64,000 nt of DNA from JBDROU01 sp043809745 [NCBI: bacterium] (GTDB lineage Bacteria; Elusimicrobiota; JBDRMW01). The stretch lies in assembly GCA_043809745.1 (NCBI GenBank), contig JBDROU010000073.1:106967-170966 (forward strand), read 5' to 3'. The position numbers and the translations under genes are program-made. The notes under the pieces were generated by a model. It was not told the DNA's origin and made no database searches. It saw nothing but the letters and a program-made list of their open reading frames with translations. Position 1 is the stretch's first letter, and every line of letters starts with the position of its first letter. Below are positions 35,188 to 43,327 of the stretch, one piece after another.

Positions 35188-36036
35188 ATGGATATTCTGT
35201 TCTTAAATTTAAGTTGCTGGGGTTATGGGATTAGTCTCATATGCTACTTGAGCTATTTATTTATAGTTAAAAGAAGATTTGCGGCTGCTATTCTTAAGAT
35301 GCTGATTTCTTTAACAATATTTTCGCACGCGCTTTTTTTTATAAGCAGATATATGCTGATTTATTTTCCGGTTATTGAGTATAAAAAATATTTGCCATTT
35401 AACACTTATTGGGAAGGATTAACACTTTTAGCCTTGGGTATTATAGTTCTGACATTCAGTCTTGGTTTCTTTGAAAAACAAAGATTAGTAGCGGCAATTA
35501 ATTTGACACTGGTGTTAGGCATGCAGTTATTAGTGTTTAATATGGATAAATACATGCCTTTGATTGCGCCTCCATATCAAACATTCTGGATGAGTTCGTA
35601 TGCTTTTATAAGTTTGATCGGATACTCATTCCTTGCAATAAGTTTTATTTGTAGTTTAGTGTACTTGGCATTATTGCTAATTTCCAAATCTGCTTTCCTA
35701 AAACGCATTTTCTCGAAATCTAAGGATCTTTCTTTAGAGGAGCTTTTAATATTTAATCAGCGTTTTGTTTATTTCGGGTTCCCTTTAATGTGCGCTGGAA
35801 TTATATTGAGATCCAGCTGGTCGAATCTCGCATGGGGGGAATGGTGGCAATGGAATAATGAGGAAATTTGGTCGCTAATAGCTTGGCTGCTTTATATGTT
35901 GTTTATATACATTCGTGAAAATAAGCAGAATATACAATTGTTCCCGGCAATTGTATCTTTAATTGCGTTTGTTTGCGGAATAATAAGCTACTTCGGGCAT
36001 AACATTATAGGATTTAATATATTTAAAAACTTCTAA
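35188..36036 (+). CDS. ccsA: CcsA/ResC-family cytochrome c assembly protein
   Basis: A 282-residue protein with eight predicted membrane helices. The tryptophan-rich haem-handling loop reads WGEWWQWNNEEIWSLIAW near residue 216; the canonical loop is WWxWDPxE, so the Asp-Pro pair is replaced by Asn-Asn. Conserved His candidates are SHALFF early and GHNIIGF at the end. CcsA transports or presents haem together with ResB. AAAGGA precedes the ATG. The two-gene order is the usual System II pair. Confidence 0.88.
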   Translation: MDILFLNLSCWGYGISLICYLSYLFIVKRRFAAAILKMLISLTIFSHALFFISRYMLIYFPVIEYKKYLPFNTYWEGLTLLALGIIVLTFSLGFFEKQRLVAAINLTLVLGMQLLVFNMDKYMPLIAPPYQTFWMSSYAFISLIGYSFLAISFICSLVYLALLLISKSAFLKRIFSKSKDLSLEELLIFNQRFVYFGFPLMCAGIILRSSWSNLAWGEWWQWNNEEIWSLIAWLLYMLFIYIRENKQNIQLFPAIVSLIAFVCGIISYFGHNIIGFNIFKNF

Positions 36037-36046
36037 GGAGCGCTAA

Positions 36047-36841
36047 ATGATCTCTGATTATAAACATTTGTTTGCAGGCTGTTTTCTAATGGCATTCTCT
36101 TTTGTTTGTGCTTCAACACTCTGGAGTGATCAAAATTTACAGACAGAAATCACATATTATGGATTGTTTTGCTTCAGTATCAAGGATTCGAATAATAGGA
36201 TTACTTTAACAGATCCTTTTGATGCATCAGAAGTTGGTTTGTCAACCCATACTGTCAGGCCCAATACGGTAATAATTACTCATGCTCAAACTAAAAAGAA
36301 ACTTATCGAGATTGTAAAACCTCCATTTCAAATACTAAATTCTTACGGTAATTATAGAATTATGGGTATTCTATATAATGGGATCATGACCTCGAAATTA
36401 AATAATATGTATTTGTGGGATATGGATGGCATCCGATTTTTGCATATGGGGAATTTAACGCAGAATAAATTTAACGATGGAACCTTAAAAAAACTTCAAT
36501 CAATTGATGTTGTATTTTTTCCAATCGGAGGGTATTTTAAGAATAGGTCAGATGAAATATGGGATTTGATCTCTATTCTTCAGCCAAGTATTGTAATACC
36601 TATGTATTATCAACTGCCTGAGCTTCCAGAATCTTTTACTCTCGGGAATTTAGATGATTTTATTCAAAGTTATGAGGGTATTATAAAAAATATCGGGGAT
36701 AGGACTCTGCGTATAAATAAGGAAAATTTGCCGGATCAGATTACAATATATATACTTTCGCACAAAGAAGCAGAGATCCCAGAAGCAACTGAAAAAGTTA
36801 TTGAGGAGTTGGAAGAAAATGAAATTAAAGAAGAAGAATAA
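36047..36841 (+). CDS. Secreted, degenerate metallo-beta-lactamase-fold protein
   Basis: A 264-residue protein with an N-terminal hydrophobic signal (FAGCFLMAFSFVCASTLW). The order of blocks follows the UlaG-like MBL fold: ITYYGLFCFSIKD, LTDPFDASEVG, TVIITHAQTKKKL, FLHMGNL, VVFFPIGGYF and IVIPMYYQ. The metal motif HxHxDH is reduced to THAQTKKK, so catalytic zinc binding is probably lost. It may be a binding or structural descendant. AAGGAG supports the ATG. It lies directly after ccsA, and a role in cytochrome c maturation is possible from context only. The C-terminus is a highly acidic tail of Glu-rich residues. Confidence 0.7.
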   Translation: MISDYKHLFAGCFLMAFSFVCASTLWSDQNLQTEITYYGLFCFSIKDSNNRITLTDPFDASEVGLSTHTVRPNTVIITHAQTKKKLIEIVKPPFQILNSYGNYRIMGILYNGIMTSKLNNMYLWDMDGIRFLHMGNLTQNKFNDGTLKKLQSIDVVFFPIGGYFKNRSDEIWDLISILQPSIVIPMYYQLPELPESFTLGNLDDFIQSYEGIIKNIGDRTLRINKENLPDQITIYILSHKEAEIPEATEKVIEELEENEIKEEE

Positions 36842-36855
36842 TCGGAGATGATATT

Positions 36856-38124
36856 ATGCCATTTGTAATCCCGTTTTCAGGAGTAAGATTTAATCAAGAG
36901 AAAATAACAGATTTGTCAAAAGTTATTTGCCCGCCGTATGATGTCATCAGCTCTCAGGATAGAAAACACATATTTAATTCCCATCCAAACAATGTTATAC
37001 GGCTTGAATTGCCGGAATCCAGAGGCAATTCTGATAAATATGAAGAAGCTTCAAAAACGCTTAATAAAATGTTTAATGAAAAAATATTAAAGCAGGATAC
37101 ATCAAGGCATTATTATCTATATGAACAAGGATTTAAATTGGAGAAACGTTACTGCAGGCGGTTAGGATTTTTTGCTGCGGTTAGGGTAGAGGACCCAAGA
37201 AAAGGAAGTATACTTCCTCACGAGAGAACCTTTGCAGGGCCAAAGGAAGACAGATTAAAACTTATGCGGGCTTTGCGAATGAATGTAAGCCCAATATTTT
37301 TAGTATTTGCAGATAAACGTAAAAGAATCATTAAGCTTTTAAAAACACAATCCAGAAAGAAACCGGTGTTCAAGTTCAGGGATATTGCTGGGATAAGTCA
37401 TACATTATGGTTAATTGATGATAAAAATACGCAAAGTTCTATGCACAATGCTTTGTCAGACAAAAAGCTTTTTATTGCTGATGGACACCATAGATATGAG
37501 ACCGCTTGGAAATACAGCCAGCTAAATTCAGAGGATATAAAGCGGGGTGTTTACAATAACAGCAATTTTATTTTGAGTTTTATTTGTCCGATGGAGGACA
37601 AGGGTTTGGTAATACTGCCTACTCACAGACTTATAGAACTTTCGGATGCTAATGCATTTTTCAAATTAAATGAAAACATTTCCAAATATTTTACAAAAAT
37701 AAATATAGAAAAATTTTCCGATTTTAAGCGCTTATTAAATGCTAGCAGCAGTAGATCTGAAAATGCTTTTGGTTTGATTAATTCAAAGGAAAATATTTTT
37801 ATAAAATTGAATATAAAACTTGAAAAAGCAAATATTTTAAACAGTCACTCTAAAGCATACAGAGCTTTAGATGTTACAATACTTCATAATCTTATTCTTA
37901 AAGACGTTAACATAAAAGGGATCAGATATATAAAGGATTCATCCGAAATCTTACGCGTCGTAAAAAAAGAAAAAAACACATGTGGATTCCTTCTTAAATC
38001 GACATCCGTACAGGAAGTTGAGCAAGTTGCTAAATCAGGAGAAGCGATGCCGGAGAAATCTACATATTTTTATCCTAAACTGGCTACAGGAATAGTGTTG
38101 AAAAGTTTGGTTGGCGGGGTTTAG
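36856..38124 (+). CDS. DUF1015 family protein
   Basis: A 422-residue cytoplasmic protein with family blocks VICPPYDVISSQDR near residue 23, NVIRLELPESRG near 48, a phosphate- or nucleotide-site-like HERTFAGPKEDRLKLM near 117, and IADGHHRYETA near 206. DUF1015 includes an archaeal ADP-dependent serine kinase (SerK), but most bacterial members are untested. GGAGATG precedes the ATG. The gene order DUF1015-cvpA has no known pathway meaning. Length is close to the family norm. Confidence 0.88.
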   Translation: MPFVIPFSGVRFNQEKITDLSKVICPPYDVISSQDRKHIFNSHPNNVIRLELPESRGNSDKYEEASKTLNKMFNEKILKQDTSRHYYLYEQGFKLEKRYCRRLGFFAAVRVEDPRKGSILPHERTFAGPKEDRLKLMRALRMNVSPIFLVFADKRKRIIKLLKTQSRKKPVFKFRDIAGISHTLWLIDDKNTQSSMHNALSDKKLFIADGHHRYETAWKYSQLNSEDIKRGVYNNSNFILSFICPMEDKGLVILPTHRLIELSDANAFFKLNENISKYFTKINIEKFSDFKRLLNASSSRSENAFGLINSKENIFIKLNIKLEKANILNSHSKAYRALDVTILHNLILKDVNIKGIRYIKDSSEILRVVKKEKNTCGFLLKSTSVQEVEQVAKSGEAMPEKSTYFYPKLATGIVLKSLVGGV

Positions 38125-38140
38125 TTGTTTTAATATTTCT

Positions 38141-38716
38141 ATGAATATATTGGATTTCTTTATTATCATATTAATCATCATAGGCGGTATTTTTGGATGG
38201 AGAAAGGGATTATTTTTGACTATGAGTTATGTAGTCGGCGGCATATTGGGGTGCTGGGCGGGAAGCAATTATTATGCATTGCCCGGCAGGTTTTTCCCGT
38301 TTTTAAGAGATTATATGGCAATTAGTTATTTTTTGACTTTTATTTGTGTTTTCTTTTTAGTTATTGCAATAGGTCTAATAATTAGAAAACTGCTTAAAAT
38401 AATGTATATAGATTTTATTGACAAGATAATCGGATTGCCCGCAGGTGTTTTTTTGAGTTTTTGCATAATCGGAAGTATTTTGATCCCGATAAATTTAGCA
38501 AAAATAACTTTTATTAAAAAGTCAGTAAATGAATCTGTGCTTGCTCCTGGCATTTTGCAGGCGACAAAGAGAATAATCAAGATATTGCCTCCTAGAAGAA
38601 AAAAATTGTTTGAACACACTATTGTCAAAAAAGTCAAACCTGTTGTTGACGGTGTGGAACAAAAATACTACACCCCTGTTAAAAAATATATTAAGCGCAA
38701 CAAAAATATTAATTAA
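38141..38716 (+). CDS. CvpA family membrane protein
   Basis: A 191-residue protein with four predicted membrane segments from residue 5 to 135 and a basic cytoplasmic tail. The CvpA pattern is seen in NILDFFIIILIIIGGIFGWRKG followed by GGILGCWAGSN and a late FIDKIIGLPAG (each in separate blocks). CvpA was found through colicin V export but its wider function is unclear. The ATG at 38141 is used because the TTG at 38111 lies in DUF1015 and adds ten residues not seen in the family. No Shine-Dalgarno sequence is obvious. Confidence 0.82.
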   Translation: MNILDFFIIILIIIGGIFGWRKGLFLTMSYVVGGILGCWAGSNYYALPGRFFPFLRDYMAISYFLTFICVFFLVIAIGLIIRKLLKIMYIDFIDKIIGLPAGVFLSFCIIGSILIPINLAKITFIKKSVNESVLAPGILQATKRIIKILPPRRKKLFEHTIVKKVKPVVDGVEQKYYTPVKKYIKRNKNIN

Positions 38717-38741
38717 TTTTATTATTTACATAAATTAAATT

Positions 38742-39584
38742 ATGGGTTATAGATCTTACAATGCTGAAAAATTCTTTTCTCCTTCTTACGGTTTTAGGGG
38801 AGCGGTTAAGTACCTGATAATAATAAACTGCATAATATTTGTTTTTCAACAGTTTACAACCTTTGAATTTATACGTATTTTTGGGCTCGTTCCTTCAAAA
38901 GTAATAAATGATCTATGGATCTGGCAGATTGTTAGTTATATGTTTTTGCACGGAGGTTTCGTACATTTGTTATTTAATATGTTTTGCCTGTGGATGTTTG
39001 GCAGAAATATTGAGGCACAGTGGGGGAGCGCGGAGTTTATTAAATTTTATTTTATTACTGGTATTGGAGCGGCTTTATTTACTATAGCAACCTCTTATAA
39101 TTCAACAATTCCAAGTATTGGGGCCTCGGGATCAGTTTACGGACTGCTTGTTGCATTTGCAATGATGTATCCAAATGCGGTTATATATCTGTATTTTCTT
39201 TTTCCTGTAAAAGCCAAATACCTTATTATTATCTTTGCAGCGGTTGAATTCCTTGCTTCATTCTCTCACAATACAGGAATAGCGAATTTTGCCCATCTTG
39301 GCGGGATGTTAACCGGATTTTTATATCTGCGTTATGGTTGGAAAATTAGGAATCAATACAAGTCAATATTGGAAGATATTTTTAACATTAATACTATTAA
39401 GAGAAAATCTAAGTCTAGAAAAAAATCTTTTACTTCGGATGATTTAACAAGCAAAGTTAATAGAATACTTGAGAAAATATTGGTAAATGGTGCGGATAGT
39501 CTGACTAAAGAAGAAAAGAAGATAATGGATCAATACTCAGAACTAATAAATAAAAGCGGATCTTCTCACAATACGCTGCACTAG
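38742..39584 (+). CDS. Rhomboid family intramembrane serine protease
   Basis: A 280-residue membrane protein with six helices. The catalytic serine lies in PSIGASGSVYGLL near residue 129 (GASGS), and the histidine in NFAHLGGMLTGFL near 183; HLLFNMFCLWMFG near 83 is the helix-2 oxyanion block. The last 80 residues form a basic cytoplasmic extension with a weak helix. Rhomboids cut membrane proteins within the bilayer; substrate is unknown. Confidence 0.92.
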   Translation: MGYRSYNAEKFFSPSYGFRGAVKYLIIINCIIFVFQQFTTFEFIRIFGLVPSKVINDLWIWQIVSYMFLHGGFVHLLFNMFCLWMFGRNIEAQWGSAEFIKFYFITGIGAALFTIATSYNSTIPSIGASGSVYGLLVAFAMMYPNAVIYLYFLFPVKAKYLIIIFAAVEFLASFSHNTGIANFAHLGGMLTGFLYLRYGWKIRNQYKSILEDIFNINTIKRKSKSRKKSFTSDDLTSKVNRILEKILVNGADSLTKEEKKIMDQYSELINKSGSSHNTLH

Positions 39585-39603
39585 GGACAAAAGTAAAACT
39601 ATA

Positions 39604-40182
39604 ATGGATAAAGATAAACTTATTGAAGAAATAGTTAACCGGCAGAGTGTTCGCTCATATAAGGATGTTCCTGTTGAGCGAGAGAAAATTATACGTTGTA
39701 TACACGCTGGGCATCTTGCCCCATCCGCATGCAATAAACAGCCATGGCATTTTACGGTTGTAGACGATAAGGAAATAAAGCAGGAGATTTCCAGTAAGGC
39801 TTTCAATTGTCCGCCCGGTTTTAATAAATTTGCAAAATCTGCACCGGTTATGGTTATTGTTTCTGCTGAAAAACATTTTTTGACACATGCTGTATTTGGC
39901 GGATTGCAGGGTGTTCAGTATTATTTACTTGATATAGGCGCTTCGGTTGAAAACTTTCTTTTAGAGGCTACTAGAGTTGGGCTGGGATGTTGCTGGCTTG
40001 GATGGTTTAATGAAAAAGTTGTGAAAAATGTGTTGGGCATACCTGAAGAGGTAAAAGTGGTTTCAATTATTACTGTTGGATATCCTGAGTCCATGGAACA
40101 AAAAGTACGGATTCGCAAACCTCTAGATACAATTTATTCTTTTAACCATTATAGCTCAACGCCTGATTACAAAAAGCAGTAA
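39604..40182 (+). CDS. Nitroreductase family protein
   Basis: A 192-residue flavoprotein of the NADH dehydrogenase/nitroreductase fold. Blocks are RQSVRSYKDVPVEREK at residues 13-28 (FMN phosphate binding), LAPSACNKQPWHF near 37, GASVENFLLEATRVGLGCCWLGWF near 118 (in two pieces), and VGYPE near 157. Reduction of quinones, nitro groups or flavin-linked substrates is possible; the true substrate is not readable. It follows rhomboid after 19 bases. Confidence 0.9.
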   Translation: MDKDKLIEEIVNRQSVRSYKDVPVEREKIIRCIHAGHLAPSACNKQPWHFTVVDDKEIKQEISSKAFNCPPGFNKFAKSAPVMVIVSAEKHFLTHAVFGGLQGVQYYLLDIGASVENFLLEATRVGLGCCWLGWFNEKVVKNVLGIPEEVKVVSIITVGYPESMEQKVRIRKPLDTIYSFNHYSSTPDYKKQ

Positions 40183-40216
40183 ATTCTCTATGCTTAAATA
40201 GAATTATTTCTTTTAG

Positions 40217-40244
40217 TTGAATATATATGATATTTTTATATAAT
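40217..40244 (+). promoter_or_regulatory. Promoter of metX
   Basis: TTGAAT at 40217-40222 and consensus TATAAT at 40239-40244 with a 16-base spacer. The predicted leader before the metX ATG at 40329 is about 78 bases, long enough for regulation. Confidence 0.6.
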
Positions 40245-40257
40245 TTATATATAAGGG

Positions 40258-40284
40258 ATACGCTTGGGATTATAGTTTGCGTAT
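40258..40284 (+). promoter_or_regulatory. Inverted repeat in the metX leader
   Basis: ATACGC at 40258-40263 and GCGTAT at 40279-40284 are perfect inverted arms with a 15-base loop, located in the predicted 5' leader of metX. No SAM riboswitch class was recognised. It could be an operator or a small leader hairpin. Confidence 0.3.
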
Positions 40285-40328
40285 TTCAAAAACAATACGG
40301 TAATTATACATTTTTAACGGTTTAATAC

Positions 40329-41462
40329 ATGAATGTTCAAGAAACGAATTCAGTTGGAATTATTAAAACCCAGTTTTTTACATTTGCACAGTCTGATAAT
40401 GAGTTTAGGTTTGAATCAGGGCAAAAACTCGGACCTATTACTGTAGCTTATGAAACATATGGAAATCTTAATCAAGATAAGAGTAACGCAATTCTTATTG
40501 TGCATGCTTTAACAGGAGATGCGCATGCAGCAGGGAAAAACTCGCCTAGAGATGAAAAGGCAGGGTGGTGGGATATAATGATAGGTCCTGATAAAGCATT
40601 TGATACAAACAGGTACTTTATAATATGCTCTAACATAATCGGAGGATGTAAAGGCACAACAGGCCCGAGTTCGATTAATCCAAAAACTGAAAAACCATAT
40701 GGATTAACTTTTCCATTTATCACAATTAATGATATGGTTCGAGTTCAAAAGATGCTGATTGATCATTTAGGATTGAAGACCATGCTTTCTGTTGTAGGTG
40801 GTTCGATGGGAGGTATGCAGGTTATAGAATGGGCATTAGAGTATCCGGAGATGGTAAGATCTGCTGCTATAATTGCTTCTGCAGCAAGGATTACCCCTCA
40901 AGCTATTGCTTTTAATGAAGTAGGCAGACAAGCGATTATGTCAGATAAGAATTGGAAAAGCGGCAATTATTATGGTTCTGATATGCCTGCACAGGGTTTA
41001 TCCATAGCCAGAATGATTGGACATATAACATACTTGAGTGAATCCTCAATGCATAGTAAATTCGGAAGGCGGCTTTCGGATAAAGATGATTATAACTATG
41101 AATTTAAAAAGGATTTTGCAGTAGAAAGTTATTTGCGTTATAAAGGATCTAGTTTTGTAAAGCGGTTTGATGCTAATTCATACCTTTATATGAGCAAAGC
41201 AATGGATTATTATGATATTGTTGAGAAATATGGTTCGCTTGAGAAAGCATTTAAAAATGTTTTGTCGAAATTCTTAGTTATTTCATTCAGCTCGGATTGG
41301 CTTTTTCCCCCATATCAATCTGAAGAAATAGTAAAAGCTCTTATGCATAACGGCAAAAATGTTTCTTATTGTGCAATAAAATCGACATATGGGCATGATG
41401 CATTTTTATTGGAAGATAAACAGTTAACAATTTTAATGCGTAATTTTCTAAAGAATGTTTAA
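40329..41462 (+). CDS. metX: Homoserine O-acetyltransferase
   Basis: A 377-residue alpha/beta hydrolase that activates homoserine for methionine synthesis. Blocks are LGPITVAYETYGNLN near 35, GGCKGTTGPSSINP near 107, the nucleophile elbow VVGGSMGGMQVIEWALEYP near 155, EVGRQAIMSD near 198, FSSDWLFPP near 318 with the aspartate and TYGHDAFLLE near 352 with the histidine. Acetyl versus succinyl use cannot be told with certainty; MetX naming follows the usual annotation. The next gene, metW, overlaps by eight bases. No strong Shine-Dalgarno sequence. Confidence 0.94.
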   Translation: MNVQETNSVGIIKTQFFTFAQSDNEFRFESGQKLGPITVAYETYGNLNQDKSNAILIVHALTGDAHAAGKNSPRDEKAGWWDIMIGPDKAFDTNRYFIICSNIIGGCKGTTGPSSINPKTEKPYGLTFPFITINDMVRVQKMLIDHLGLKTMLSVVGGSMGGMQVIEWALEYPEMVRSAAIIASAARITPQAIAFNEVGRQAIMSDKNWKSGNYYGSDMPAQGLSIARMIGHITYLSESSMHSKFGRRLSDKDDYNYEFKKDFAVESYLRYKGSSFVKRFDANSYLYMSKAMDYYDIVEKYGSLEKAFKNVLSKFLVISFSSDWLFPPYQSEEIVKALMHNGKNVSYCAIKSTYGHDAFLLEDKQLTILMRNFLKNV

Positions 41463-42090
41463 GACAAAAAATATAATGACAAATTTAAAACCTGATTATG
41501 ATCATGTTATTAGTCTAATCAAGCCTGGCAGGCATGTGCTTGATTTAGGCTGCGGTAATGGGGAGTTATTGGAAAGGCTTATTAAAGAAAAAAATGCTAC
41601 TGGGTTGGGCGTGGAGATAGATGAACATAATGTTTTGGAGTGTATAGGGCGAGGTTTATCAATTTTTCAGGGCAATATTGATGAGGGATTGAATAATTAT
41701 CCCGATAACTCATACGATTACGTTATTCTCAATCAGACACTGCAAGTAGTGCATAAACCGGATTATGTTTTAAGCGAGATGCTCAGGGTAGGTAACCAAA
41801 TAATAGTAAGTTTCCCAAATTTTGCTTATTGGCAAATACGACTAAATTTATTGTTCTCCGGCTCTATGCCAAAGACTAAGTTTCTTCCATTTGAGTGGTA
41901 TAATACGCCGAATATACATTTACTGTCTATAAAAGATTTTAAAAATATGTGTGTAAGACAAAAATGGACAATACTGGAGGAAATTTACATAGGAAGTAAA
42001 ACAGATATATTTTCCCTTGGAAAGTTAATTTCCCCAAATTTATTCGCAGAAGAAGCAATATTTCTGTTAACAAATAAAGGTAGGGTATGA
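41455..42090 (+). CDS. metW: MetW, methionine biosynthesis protein (methyltransferase-like)
   Basis: A 211-residue class I methyltransferase-fold protein. The SAM site is VLDLGCGNGELLERLI near residue 26; LNQTLQVVHKP near 100 and SFPNFAYWQIRLNLLF near 120 are MetW signatures. MetW works with MetX in the acetylation step in several proteobacteria. Its overlap with metX fits this. An alternative ATG at 41476 is in frame. Its 3' end overlaps the next gene by four bases. Confidence 0.93.
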   Translation: MFKTKNIMTNLKPDYDHVISLIKPGRHVLDLGCGNGELLERLIKEKNATGLGVEIDEHNVLECIGRGLSIFQGNIDEGLNNYPDNSYDYVILNQTLQVVHKPDYVLSEMLRVGNQIIVSFPNFAYWQIRLNLLFSGSMPKTKFLPFEWYNTPNIHLLSIKDFKNMCVRQKWTILEEIYIGSKTDIFSLGKLISPNLFAEEAIFLLTNKGRV

Positions 42091-42677
42091 TTATTCATTT
42101 TTCATCCGATCAAGAAAAAAATATTGAAAGAAAGCATACTGATATGAACGGGCATGAGATCATAGTAAAAAAGAAGATGCTATTGCATAATTATTCAAAA
42201 ATACTGAATAAATATTTAACATCAATGAATCTGATAAATATCCTTAATGAAATTGTAATAGATATTGTGCCGGGTCATAAAGAATGCTTTTTTTTAAGCA
42301 GTAATTATAAGCTGGCAAGAGTCTATTATGATGATATAGATAATGGGCGGGATTTTGACCAAGTGATGGTACACCAGCTGGGCCATATTCAGGATGTGCT
42401 TGTAAGGGGTTTCGATTTAAAGGGTTTCAGAGAGATTAAAAGGATAGATTTTAATCTAGGATATATCCTATGGGATATACATCTGGATGGCCGTCTGGTT
42501 AAAGAGAGATATTTTACATATTTCCAGGAGCAAAGTCTTTATTATGAGCATAAAATGAAATTTAGGATATTGGAGAATAAGGTTAAAGAAAATATTGATG
42601 TATTATTTGACAGTATGTGGGCAAAAAATGATTATAACTTGGCTGATGTTAAATCTATTTTTTGCAGATTAAATTAA
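42087..42677 (+). CDS. Hypothetical protein with an HQLGH motif
   Basis: A 196-residue soluble protein, no signal peptide. The middle contains MVHQLGHIQDVL near residue 93, like the HExxH helix of zinc peptidases but with Gln in place of the catalytic Glu, and later WDIHLDGRLV near 131. The C-terminal 60 residues are helical and charged. I do not recognise the family. Its ATG overlaps the metW stop (ATGA), so it is in the met operon, but nothing ties it to methionine. If it is a zincin relative it is probably inactive as a protease. Confidence 0.55.
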   Translation: MIIHFSSDQEKNIERKHTDMNGHEIIVKKKMLLHNYSKILNKYLTSMNLINILNEIVIDIVPGHKECFFLSSNYKLARVYYDDIDNGRDFDQVMVHQLGHIQDVLVRGFDLKGFREIKRIDFNLGYILWDIHLDGRLVKERYFTYFQEQSLYYEHKMKFRILENKVKENIDVLFDSMWAKNDYNLADVKSIFCRLN

Positions 42678-42678
42678 G

Positions 42679-43326
42679 ATGAAAAGCTTTGTTAAGCTCT
42701 TTATTTTTGATTTTGACGGTACACTTGTGAATACGAGTAAAGATATTGCCGCGGCGATAAATCATACCTTGCGCAGATTCAACAGGCAGGAATTATCCGA
42801 AGACATTATAACCGGTTATGTAGGTGATGGGCTTCTGATACTTCTTGAGAAAGCTCTTAATTCAAATGATTCTACATTAATTGCAGGAGCTGCTAAAATA
42901 TTTAGAGAATATTATTCGGCGCATCTGCTGGACAATACTTATTTATATCCGGGGGTGCTGCCTTTAATAAAACATTTTAGTGATAAGATATTTTCCATAG
43001 CAAGTAATAAACCTAAAATATACATAGAAATTATATTGCAAAAACTTGGATTGCTGGATAATTTTAAATTTATTGTTGGCGGAGACACAACTAAAAATAA
43101 AAAACCATCTCCAGAACAATTAATTTGGATACTTAAAAAAGCGCATGTAGAAAATGAATGCGCATTAATGGTAGGGGATAGTATAAATGATATAAAAGCG
43201 GCTCTTTCCGCTGGAATAAAAAGTTGTTATATAAAGTCAGGTTTTAATAAAGGCAATGATATCAAAGATGTAAGGCCTGATTGTGTAGTAGAAGATATTT
43301 TTAATATTAAGGATTATTTTAATTAG
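42679..43326 (+). CDS. HAD-superfamily phosphatase, phosphoglycolate phosphatase-like
   Basis: A 215-residue HAD hydrolase with IFDFDGTLVNTSKDI at residues 8-22 (nucleophile Asp and acid Asp), a cap of the Gph type, SNKPKIYIE near 112, GGDTTKNKKPSP near 134 with the lysine, and MVGDSINDIKAA near 163 with the metal aspartates. The motif set matches phosphoglycolate phosphatase and related sugar-phosphate phosphatases. It starts one base after the preceding stop. Substrate call is by family only. Confidence 0.9.
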   Translation: MKSFVKLFIFDFDGTLVNTSKDIAAAINHTLRRFNRQELSEDIITGYVGDGLLILLEKALNSNDSTLIAGAAKIFREYYSAHLLDNTYLYPGVLPLIKHFSDKIFSIASNKPKIYIEIILQKLGLLDNFKFIVGGDTTKNKKPSPEQLIWILKKAHVENECALMVGDSINDIKAALSAGIKSCYIKSGFNKGNDIKDVRPDCVVEDIFNIKDYFN

Positions 43327-43327
43327 T

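Noticed and set aside
36047-36841. Active UlaG-like lactonase
   Set aside because: The HxHxDH metal motif is replaced by HAQTKKK, so activity is unlikely.
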